Part shown: one piece after another, positions 49,934 to 61,900 of the stretch
Layout: the number at the start of each line of letters is the position of its first letter
Position numbering within the stretch: the stretch's first letter is position 1
Assembly (NCBI GenBank): GCA_036426205.1
Contig: CM071568.1
Coordinates: 226,775,798-226,839,797, forward strand
Reading direction: 5' to 3'
DNA: 64,000 nt
Source: Ascaphus truei
Lineage: Eukaryota; Chordata; Amphibia; Anura; Ascaphidae
Notes under the pieces: model-generated
Database searches by the model: none
What the model was told of the DNA's origin: nothing
Seen by the model: the letters and a program-made list of their open reading frames with translations, nothing else
Position numbers and translations under genes: made by a program

Positions 49934-52900
49934 CTACAAGAAAACAATTGGTTTTATCAATGTTAAAATGATAGACTACAGAACGCTGGGAAATTAACAT
50001 TTCAGTTGTAACCCCAGTATGGTGTTATGGATATAATATTATAATATATATATATATATATTATAATATTATCTATTATTTATTATATATATATATATTA
50101 TAGATATATATATGATATCTTAACCCTGGCTGTGCTCGAAGCTGTGACCATGCAGCAAGCTTAAGCCTATAGGGAACCATATGTATGGTTTTGAAGCAAA
50201 AGGTGGCACTGTGTGCACATTTGCATGTCATTTCCCAGAATCCCTTGCTGCAGTGAAAGTGCTGTGTGCTGGGTGAAAATGGTGAAAGGCAGGGTTGCAG
50301 ACCTGTCTAAGACATGCAAATGAGCATACAGTAATATTTCCGTTTGCTATATGCATTACTGTGGAGGGTTTGTGTCACTTTCTTTTACCCACCATAACTT
50401 AACTAAGTGTATATAGATAGATAGATATTAACTCAACTGCACTAGTCGCCAATCAGTCGCATTAGTTCACTTGTAAGATAGATAATGTTCACTAATGGCT
50501 ATTGCAACTCAGACCCCACAGTGCATGTATTTATTTATGTGACATCTTTGAAATGTGTTTAGTAGATACAGTATGTGCAATAGCTATTCAAATTCACACA
50601 CAAAAACAAAACTCTTACATAAGCAGTAAGATAGGGGGCCTATTAAAATGGGCTATGGAATGCTGGCTATTTTAGTAGGGCCTGAGGATATTCGCTGTAC
50701 TCTAGTTTAGTTTAAGGTTTATGATAAGCAGAGGGTAAATTGAATTGAAGAAATAATTACATTTGTATTTGAATTCATATTATTTGTATAAAAGTGTATC
50801 ATTTTACATTTTCAATGCTTATGTTTTTCTATGGTATTTCTGTATTTTTGGTTTATTTTGTTGTTTAATATAATATGTATAGAAAACGCAATAACAAAAG
50901 ACCAAAGAGGAAAGAAAAAACTTGACGAATTAATGGAAACTACCTGGGGTTTTTAAATGATCAATATAGCACTTTGGTTTAAAAATAGCAGTCTCCCCCC
51001 CCCACCCCCCACCCCCCACTCCTACATTGGTTTTCAAGTGAAATATAAAATCACTAGCAGCACGGATTGTTGCTTTAACACATAACTGAGGAAATATCAA
51101 ACCACCGATTAAAAAAATGTGTTAGTGAGGCTGGAGTTACCTTTTTATAAAATATTTGCCCAGAATAAATAGACTGAGCCATAGATCTTGTTTTGGCGTA
51201 AGACCTGGGACACAAAGCAAAGTTAAGGAACAGCTCTGACACTGGGTGAAGTATGTTCCCAAGGCCCTCAAGTGTTATTGTACATAGGGTGAGGTTCAAA
51301 AAAGGATGACTGCTAAGAGTGAAAGGATGAACTATGTCATTGGGATAGAAAGGGCAACATGAACAACGTCAAGCTCTATCAACAAGACATATGTAACAAA
51401 CTTAGAAGATACATTCTGGTATTTTATATTTAGTGTTATGATTAATCTCGTTTACCCTGATTGCATGCAACTTTCAAGTCTATGCTTTAACTAACTTTGG
51501 AAGTTAGAAATAAATATACAGAATGATCGATATAATATAATTACTCATTTTTTCTCTCTCGTAGTTTTCCATTTGCAATTAACATTTCATATTGTACACC
51601 CAAAGGCAGGCTGCACCCTACAAATATAAATACTCTGCTTGTTTTTAATGTTTTATTAAATGGACTCAACATGTTGATACATCCTGTAATGTCATTTATG
51701 GTACAATATGGTACAATATGGTACAATGGGAGGAGCGGCTCAGTGAGTAAAGACACTGACTGGCACTGAGTTTGGGGAACCTGGTTCAATTCCTGGTGTT
51801 GGCTCCTTGTGACAAGTCACTTTATCTCTCTGTGCCTCAGAAAAAAACATAGATTGTAAGCTCCATGGGGCAGGGACCTGTGCCTGCAAAATGTCTCTGT
51901 AAAGTGCTACGTAAAACTCGCAGCACTATACAAGAATAAACTAATATTATTATTATTATTAAGTTCCAGATATCATAGACATCAATGTCAATTCTCATAA
52001 CTTTCAGCCCTTCATAAATGACGGGAAGATTTGTCACTAAATTATCTATGATACTTCACAAATAAATGAAAACGTTATATTAACCCTTTGAGTGCCAGAA
52101 GAGCCGCAGCACCAGACTGCCACCGCCACTCTCAATGCCCCACAGGAGAGCAGAAAGCGATCTCCCCTGGAAAAGCTGCAGAAAGCCCATGACGCAAGCC
52201 ACTTCATCATGGAGCTTCAAAAAGGTTAAAATCACTCAAAAAGCAAGAAAAACTTTGCTTGAAAACAATGTTTCAGCCATATATAAATAAAAGATTGTCA
52301 AACAAGGGTCCTTACCATGGCAGGTGAAATCAGGACACACCGAGCCTGAAAATAGAGAGAGACATCAGACTTACTGTCTACAAAGCAGAAGAGAATATCA
52401 TTGTAAGACAGGTGAATTACTATGCACCCACCTTTACAAATGTACTTTGTGACATTGTCAAAGACGGCTTCCTCCAGAAGCTCGTGGTATTCGGATAGCA
52501 GCACGGGCATTCCCTGAGCCTTAGAGCCCTGGCAGGTGATTTCATTCAATACCTTCATGTACGGGGCTCTCCTGAATGCATCACCTATGCCAATACCAAT
52601 CACCTATGTAAAAGAGATATTGTACAGCATGTTGTAACGGCAACAAACAATGTTTAAAACGGTCTTTATACAAACAATTCCTTTGTTGTTTACTGAAAAT
52701 AATATAGCCATGAATGGAGCAATCCATTGCGGTTTATTTAAAAATAAATACATAAATATATATATATAGTCATTGGTATGGCAGTTTGCACTCACATTTT
52801 TGGTGAAAGCAGATGCTTGTCCCATAGCATAGGAATATGTACGTAGTAAGCAGGGGGATCCTGATGACCAAAATAAGACAGCACACCGCAATTGTAGAAA

Positions 52901-55900
52901 AAAGATGTGTATTAAGAACACCCGGCAGCCAACGTTTCAGTCCTCGTAGAGGGACCTTCCTCAGGGCATGAGACGAAACGCGTCGGACGTCGTGACGCAT
53001 TGACGTAATCACGCCGGTTGAGGAACTGTCTCCAGGTTTACCAGTGTATACTCCATACGAGGGGGTTGGGCAGAGGATACTTCCGGGTTTGGCAGAGCCG
53101 CGTGTAGCGGAGCAGGGTTTTCCGGTGACAGGTTGCTGATATTGCGCTCGTGCGCTCTACACATGGGGTGTAACAGTATAGATCTGGACATTTCCTGCAG
53201 CCCTGGATGATACACCAGCTATCTGTGGATACCATCTTCCCCTCTTTTGATGTAGAAGGGACGCTCTGACCATTTTCCAGCTACTGATAAGTATCTACTG
53301 CTTACCAACTGTATGCTCTCACATCATATACCTGGCTCCTACCTACTGCTCTTCCACGGCATACAGATTGTCTCCAATGGATGCTTTTTTATCCATTGAA
53401 GTGAGTGCATGTCCTGGCGGCCACTCTCTATTTGAATAAATTGTCAACTTTTACATCCAATATTATGCCATGGAGCTGGCGCTTCTTTTTGTCTTTTTCT
53501 CATAGATTTCCTTGTTCTAGCTAGATCAATCAAGAAGCAGCCTACTCCATACTGTGACTGACTATTATTTCTGCATTTTCTTTCATTACTGTATCCATCA
53601 TTTGGACTGGTTTGTTCTTTATTTCACGTTAATGGTTTAATATTTATTTTATATTAACGAATTAATGTACATTTATAACCTAGTACTGTTATACTGTTTT
53701 TTATCTGTACATTCACAATTCACTATATTCACCATTATATCACACTGATAGTGCTACTCTTTGTTTTTTGTATATATATATATATATAGCAAATGGAAAT
53801 ATACTGTATGCTCATTTGCATGTCTTAGGCAGGTCTGCAACCCCGCCTTTCACCATTAGCACACAGCACACAGCACTTCCACTGCAGCAAGGCATTCTGG
53901 GAAATGACATGCAAATAAGCACACTGTGCTGGGTGATAATGGTGAAAGGCGGGGTTGCAGACCTGCCTAAGACATGCAAATGAGCATACAGTATATTTCC
54001 ATTTGCTATATGCTTTGCTGTGGTGGGTTTTTGTCACTTTTTTTACTCACCATAACTTAACTAAGTAAGTGCCCCACTAGCATATGCTATGCATATTTTA
54101 TTATGCTAGTTAATGTGTTTAATAATGGGCAAATAATCTATTATCCCTATCTGGATAATTGTTATTTTGCACATTATTGTACTGTATGTGTTGTGGGGGG
54201 GTATCCTCGGGCTTCTCACGGGTACCAGGCTGCCGGTGGTCCCACATCTGTGGGGGGCACGTGGACCCATAGGGACCACCCGTGGATCCCCAATCCCCCG
54301 TGGGAACCACCCAAGGCCCCTCAGACACCTGTGGGTCTGACCCGGGGCCCCCCAGACATCTGCGGGCCTACCGTGGAGACCCCATTGTGGCCCACGGTGA
54401 CCCGTGGAGACCACCTGGTGGACCATGGCGCCTGGCGGGAACCACCAACAGGCCTCCAGACCCTGTGTGAAACATGATGCTGGGCACCTGTAGGTCTGTG
54501 AGGTGATCCGTCAGGCCCACCGGGGACTCACGTGGGCCTGGGGTATTAACCCTGTATGTAAAATAAGAAATCATGTATTTATGGGGGGGCACAGGGGGTG
54601 GGTTATGTATTTAATAAATATAATGATGTTTATTGTGGGGCAGTGTATTGTTTTTATTGTGGGTACTGGGGATGGGGGGGGGGGGTATTGGCCCCAAGCG
54701 TAGATATATATATATATACTGCACCCACCTGTGGCTCCAGGAGATCTGAACCTCCGCTAACTGGGAGCCTGGGGCAATAACATTACTTGCAGCGCCTCCA
54801 CTTACCCAGGATCCCCATCACGTAAGATTCCCCTGGATAAGAACAATAGCAACACACATATGATTGGAACTGTTTTACTGTAACGCCCGAACAATCCTTA
54901 TACTTAATCATATCAATAACACATATAACACATTCCTATACAGTACTTATACTATACACTGGTGGCTCGGCCACTCTCATAACGAGTAATGTCTCTGTCC
55001 TGTCACCGCGTGCCCCCATACCGTGTCCATGTACTAATATGTATATAGGCTCAGTCCTTTGGCCACTCCACTTAGTGTCCCCAAAGAGTGTTCCCTAAGG
55101 CAGGATCAGCGCCTGTTGACCGGTGTTGGTGCACTTTAGCAAATACCTTCCGGTCACTGTGGAAGGATCCGCCGATGCAGCGCTGTTGTTTTTCCGATGT
55201 CACGAGGCTCAGCTGTCTGGTCCCAGATGACTAGCAGCAGCCGCAACTCTGCACACTTTGTCCCTATCTGTTATACAGTAAGGGACGATGCCGCTAACAC
55301 TACAGGCCGTCCCTGCAGCACCACAACCTACGGTGACTCAGGGAATCTCTTAGGCCCTACAGGGAAGATCTAACCTATGCAGGTGGGTCACGGACCCCCT
55401 GCACCCACACTACCTCTTCCCTTGCTCCTCCGGTGCCCGCTGACTAGCGTGGCCTTTCCCCCACGCTTCCCTTTCCTGCCTCCCGCTAATCCATCCCTCC
55501 CATTCGCTCCCTGGCGTCAGGTGACTTCGCTAGGGCTCCTGGGAGTGTAGTCACTGGCTGAACCTCTATCTTATTGGCCAGCCTTTTGCGCGCTTACACC
55601 GCGCATGCGTGACCTCTTCTGGCTCTGACCTTGCCCCTTGCTATTACGCAACAACATGGCGGCGCCCTATGCTGTCGGGCCACCACGGAACCTCCTAACA
55701 CTCCTCTGGAGATGCGCTGCAGCAAAGGGGACAAACTAACACATCCCTACATATATAATATATATATATAATACAGGCTTGAAGCAGGGTGTCTCCGGAG
55801 GTGCCGGTATCTTTCTGCAGTTTTCGGCAGCTTAAAGCCCCCGGTCACATGGGCCAATAGGAAGCCGCGCCGGATGATGTCATAGCTTCCTATTGGCCCG

Positions 55901-58900
55901 CAGGGTCCGGGAGCTTTGAAAAGCAGCCATAATGTGAACCCTGGAGCGGCTACCGGCACCCACTGCGGAGGTAAGTATCTCTGGAGGCAGCGGGTCCCCG
56001 GAGCTGAAATGAATGGGGTTGAGCTTCCATCCAGTATTACACAAAAACACATAACAACGGCAGGGATTGCCTCTTTAAAAGCAAAATGTAAAAATACATC
56101 AAATAAAAAATAGTGTTTAGTTAGAACATTTATTTTGCTGTTTGCGTATTTTTCGCTATACTTCCTTATAATATATTACTTGGCAGTTTTTTTTTCTTTT
56201 TGGTTATGGATTTCTTTTTTCTTTTATGTTTTATAATTATTCTATTACTTATTGATTCATCTGAAAAAAAAATGTATTAAACGGTTAATAAAAAGATTCT
56301 ATAACAAAAATAATTCAATATATTTTTCAGCTGAGCAAGCCAAAACAGATATAAAACCAACGGACAAAAAGCTCCTAGACATATATTTGAGATCTGTCAG
56401 AATGAAAAACCGGGAAGAAGATAATACAATGGTTTCAGTTGCAATTTCAAAGTTGGTGTAGTTCTGTACTACTGTATTTAGGGTGTTTGGTGTAAAATAT
56501 GAATGGGCCATACTCTGCCTTGATTTCACTGAATCACTATAGCACTAGAATGAATGCTTAGGCATTTAAAATAGTATAACTGTTTCAATGGAAACATTGC
56601 CAAATGAGCATAACGCAACGAAGTAATTGCATCCTTGTAGACAATAAATAGTTTCTTACAGGATAAGGCATATGGGTTGGTCTTAAATAAATACACACAA
56701 AAGAATGTCCTGGTATCTATATTTAGACATTGTACTATTGATTGATTGAACAATATGTAAATCAGGAAGATTGAACTCTGAGGCCCAGATGCACAAAAGG
56801 GTGCTAAGCTTTAGCATGCCTTTACTCCTGTTCAAATGAATGGGTGTAAAGGCGTGCTAAAGCTTAGCGCCCTCTTGTGGATCTTGGGCTTAAGAGCCTT
56901 ATTCAACATGCTCAAACAGCTAATTGCACCAGTAATGGACAAAAAGTTCACATTAGGGTGCCAACCAAACAGAAACGGTAGGGTGGAAATGCCTCGTAAA
57001 CAGTGCAGATATTTTTGTTTAAAATAATTTAGTCCTTAAAACTGTTCTTTATAAACACCCATTCCTTTTGCTGGTATTCTTTGCTATAATTATTAAAACA
57101 CTCAAGTCTGCAAACCCATACAGTGTAATAATGTACAGGCACAAGAAAGAAGAAGATGAAATAAGTTGCTCACGAGAAGGGCCTTAAATCACGTTTGTAT
57201 ATGTACAGGTAGATCTACTGGGAACAGTCTTTCAGTAGAAATCACCCTTTGCATTGAAAAAGCTTAAGGGAATATGTATGCACCATTCTGTAAGACTTGC
57301 AGGCATAAGCTTAAAGTGGTCCATGTTAAACTGGGCAAGAAGCAAAGAGTGACTCACTGTGAGGGTTCATTTGCATGTCATTACCCAGAATCCCTGGCTG
57401 CAGTGGAAGCATTGTATGCTAAGCGATAGTGGGGAAAGACAGGGTTGCAGACCTGTCTGAGACATGCAAATGTACTCACGTGGGATTATTTGCTGTATGC
57501 TGTTCAATGGAGGGTTTTTTGGAATTTTTTTTACCCACCATAACTTTTTTTGTGTCTGTTATAGCATGGGTTGCAAAGTCATTTTGCATCTCTGCATGAA
57601 TGTATAAGGCTACGGGACCAGTCACTGTGTGCACGCACGCGTCGGAACGCCTGGCGTGCTCAGTTTAAGCCGTGATCTGCTGTCCTATGGTTGCGATGGG
57701 ACGTGCGTCCAGAAGAGATTTATGGCGGGGGCGCGGCCATGACTTCACATGGCTGGCTTGCCCTCATTGGCTTAACCGCCACTGTGACGTGGCCACAACT
57801 CGGCCACCGGTCCAAAGGACAAAAATCTTGTATTTTGGCAAAGGTGGTCGCACATCGCGCTTTGTGCGCGCCGACTCTAGAGCCTGCCCCATAGAGGGCT
57901 GTACTTGGTTTGCGGCGCGCAGCAGCCGTGGCCACTGGGGACAAAGCCTAAAGGTGCTTTGCTCCACTTGTGTCTGTAATTGATTTGGGGAAATAGTCAC
58001 AGTAATTAAGGGAGATTATGGGATGAGTAGCTCTGCACAATGTTATAATGAGGTGTATCAAAGCTTGAGCCTCTGGCACAGTTTTCTTTTCTCTTAGCAT
58101 CATTTAAATCCGCCAGGTCTGAGATGTGTGACTAGGAGTTCAGAGCAAGGTATAAGAAACGGCAATAATACGTTTCATACAATTATATTATATTGAGTTT
58201 CATCATCTTGAAGCATAACCCCGATAGATGTTACTAGTCACTTACGCTCATGTTAGGTATTGTACAAAGGGAAGCCAGGGATTTGCTATCTCGTGCATCA
58301 GACCTGCCATCCGTCAGTACCACTGCCACTTTGTGAGTAAGTAGGGATTCCTCCAGCGCTTGCTTGGCAAAATCCAATGCCTCGCCCGTGTATGTCCCCC
58401 CTGCCATCCAGCGCATATTCATTACAGCACTGAAAAAGGAGGAAAACATTACGTTTAGGAGTGTCTAAGGAGATAAACATGTAAATAAGATATGTGGCAA
58501 TTCATTAAATCTTGTTCTAATAAATAGTGATAATTGCACTTTTCAACAAACCATTTGAGATGCCTTATGGCTTACCACTGCTTAGTAACTACGACCAAGA
58601 GCTTTTGCTTATCACACGTTCCTAATAGTTAACATCTAAGTATTCCGTGCACTGTCACAACAATTATCATAATACTGTATGAGGTACCACTTGCCTACCA
58701 AGCTGAAGTTGAGCAAATGGACAATTATTTGGGGAGCCCTTATGGCACAGTCCTACATATATAGTAGGACCAGATCCTTGAAAACAGCCCTACAATAATC
58801 TATAAAAAAAGAACTGGCTGTTATTTTACAACAGGGTTTGGATGATGATTTATTGAATAGACATGAGTATGAGTTCATGTATCCTAAGACCCCCACACTA

Positions 58901-61900
58901 GCCACATTTTATAGCCTCCCCAAAATTCAATGACATCAACAATTCAATGAAATCAACCGTATCCACCTGGGAGACCAATTGTGTTGGGCAATAATGGCCT
59001 AACAGATCATGCCAGTTACATGGTTCTTCACAGCTTTGTGACAAGTATACCGTCCTGTTCAGGACACCAAGGATACCCTAAGTGGCCTGAATGGAGTCAT
59101 TGCTACTCCTGATACCTTTCTCGGTAGTCTCAACGTTGAATCGATATATACCAGTATCAAGCATGACAACGGCTTGAAGGCTTGTGCCCATTTTCTGTCT
59201 ACAAGGGACTGTAGATTTATGGCACATACCAAATTCATTTTTTGACCATCTACAGTTTGTGCTTATACTCAACTATTTCATCTTTGAACATTATTACCAC
59301 CAGACCCAGAGAACAGCCATGGGCACATCATGTGCACCAACAAATGCCAACTTATTCCTGGGCTGGTGGGAGGATGTTCATGTCTTTAATTCAGAATTAT
59401 CTATGTATACTGACCACATCGATAGATAGATGATATCTTGATATTATGGAATGGTCCGGAGTCACTTTTTCGTGACTTTGTAGATAACTTGAATACTAAC
59501 AATTACAACTTGAGACTCACAGTAGAGAAGTCTGAAATCCATCACATTTCTGGATCTTTACATTGAGAAAGACCTATTGGGCAATATTTGGATGAAAGGC
59601 TTTAGAAAGAAGGCAGCTACAAATAGCCTTCTGTTGACACAAAGTCCGCAACCCAAAAATCTGGTGTCCAGCATACCAACAGACCAAAACCTTAGACTTA
59701 GAAGAAATTGCTCAACATTGAAAGGCTTTGTGGCACAGTCTAAAGACTAAAGAGAATGGTTTCTGAACCATGGGCATAGTCCTAAAGTTCTGAAAAAAGC
59801 ATATAATAGGGAAATTAAAAGTGATAGAGATTCACTTTTACAGGGCAATCAGATAATGAGATCACAGAAACAAATACACTGCATCAGTACCTATAACAAA
59901 AGATGGTGGGAGATTAAATAAATATTTGCCAAACATTAGCACTTTCTCCTCTGTGATCACTAGTAGATGATCTAGGAATTTGAGGGATTATCTGGTACAT
60001 AGGCACTATCAGAGAGTCACCCCAGCGAATTGGTTTACCTCTCCAACAAAAGGCATGTTCAAGTGCCATGGCTGTAAAGCCTGCAATTATGTAATTCCCA
60101 ATAAATCTTTTCCAAATCATGAGAGCCACCAGTTTATGATAGACACTTTCATTAACTGTAGAACTGTTAATGTCTTGTTTTTGATTACTTGTGAATGTAG
60201 CACAATATATGTAGGGAAGACTACAAGTGAACTGTGCAGGAGAATTTTGGTGGATTCGGTTGGACATGAATTTGACACACCTGTGGCCAGACGTGAATCA
60301 AGGCCATAATCGTAATATCAACTGCCTTTCCTTCATGAGTATTCACAATATACAATAGATGGCGACACTGACAAAAACTACTTTGCATTGAGGTAGAATG
60401 GATATTCAAATTAAAATTACGTAGTCCAAACAACCTTAATGATGACTTCACATATACTCCCTTTATTGACTGACCATTTGTGTTGGAAATTTTTTAGCTA
60501 TGATATTTACAGGTATCAGTTTGTTTAGAAATTAGAGTTTTTCTCCATCCATACAAATAACTGACATTTATTAGTACTGTTATCTCTGTGGTGAGACCCA
60601 ATTAGCATGATTAAAATATGTTGTGGTTTAAGATTAATTGCATATTTATCTCTATACTATGTACTAATTAACAAATGTTTATTTTATAATTTTTTAATAT
60701 CATGTTCAATTTGCAATAATGGTGTTGAACCTAAGTGTAGTGCATCTATCTAACTGAAGATGGCGCCAACCGGCCTTTATATGCTCTTCTTGGCATTGGG
60801 AATGAGTATCTCTTGTTACTATAAATACACACCACTATTGAATCTTGACTGTGAAGCTCTTGCAAATCGCACACTAGTTATTCTACTATTATTGAAATAT
60901 TGGTAAACCATTTGTTCAATTACAGGCTCAAAATCACTTCAAATAGTGTAGCCTGGTTATATCGCCAGATAATGGATTCTGAGTATTATTATTGTCAATT
61001 TCAAACTATAATTAAATGACTTTAAATCTTTGTTGTGAAAAAGATGTGTATTTCAGTTTTTCTTATTTGTAGTTCGCGTTGGTTAAGCTAGCTGCATAGC
61101 AGCATGTTATTTTAGAAGTCCACTAGTTGTTTAATGCATGTAATGATATAAGTACACAATTCTTCCTTGTTAGCATCCAATCCACAAAAACGGCATTCAG
61201 TAAAAATAACATAGAAGCTGATACCTCAATACATTGTAGCAGTCATTGTTTTGAAATTGTATTATGCTCATTTGCAGGCTCAGAATTACTTCAAATAGCA
61301 TATCCTGTTAATAGGATTAATGCATATCTTCAAATAATGTTTATTGGCCATTATAAATATCCATTTGAACGCATATCAATAGAGGTAATATTTTGCTTTG
61401 TGAGGAAACAGTGTGCACTTCTATTTTCCTTTAATTGCATTTGTAGATAACGGTAAATATGCAACATTAATGTCATCACATTGTTCTAAAGACCCGCTAG
61501 TTGTTAGATGCAAGTAAACATAAAAGCATACATACCATTTTTCCTTGTTAGGATCCAGTCAATAAGAACGGCATACTGTTAGAATATCACTGAAGCTAAT
61601 ACCCCCATCCGGGGTAGCATTCATTGCAGTAGCCCTATGACATACTCGTTGACATTGTCTTTCAACAATAATTTGCTGCTAATCGCAATTTCTCTGATCA
61701 TACACTGCTGAAGATTGGATTGAAAAGCATATATGCACCGTATTGTTCTCAGGGAGAGAGTCGCGTCCTGCAGGTACGCGTGCTCCGTCCTCCCTGCTTG
61801 TCTGATTAATGTATCAGACAAGTATACATATTTTAAATCAGTGTATTCTGAAAATATTTGCCAGCATTGTAACCTGAAATTCAGCTGCAGGCCTGCTGTT

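Larger units (their letters stand above)
49934..52315. other. COL6A4 last intron
   Basis: Holds a TA-rich near-palindrome (50035-50120), foldback family copy 50128-50408, a C-rich tract (50995-51020), a TTAAAGCAACAAT MITE end near 51075 and a MIR-like SINE (51728-51960). 51090-51700 holds nothing recognised. Confidence 0.5.
52604..58245. other. COL6A4 intron between C1 exons
   Basis: 5.6 kb. Holds the repeat 52915-53490 with a hammerhead-like motif, foldback copy 53783-54068, a GC-rich array 54185-54560, an LTR-like block 54830-55740, a repeat 55770-56080, foldback 56781-56890, foldback copy 57360-57550 and MITE 57608-57948. Confidence 0.5.

Noticed and set aside
51728..51800. A functional tRNA gene
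   Set aside because: Boxes A and B are present but no cloverleaf or terminator fits, and a MIR core and SINE tail follow.
54103..54592. Overlapping ORFs on both strands, Pro/Gly/Thr-rich
   Set aside because: Artefacts of the GC-rich degenerate array.
58800..60310. Endogenous retrovirus or LINE
   Set aside because: The AMGT..AP..ANLF motif and the GIY-YIG endonuclease are Penelope features; no gag, protease, integrase or apurinic endonuclease is seen.
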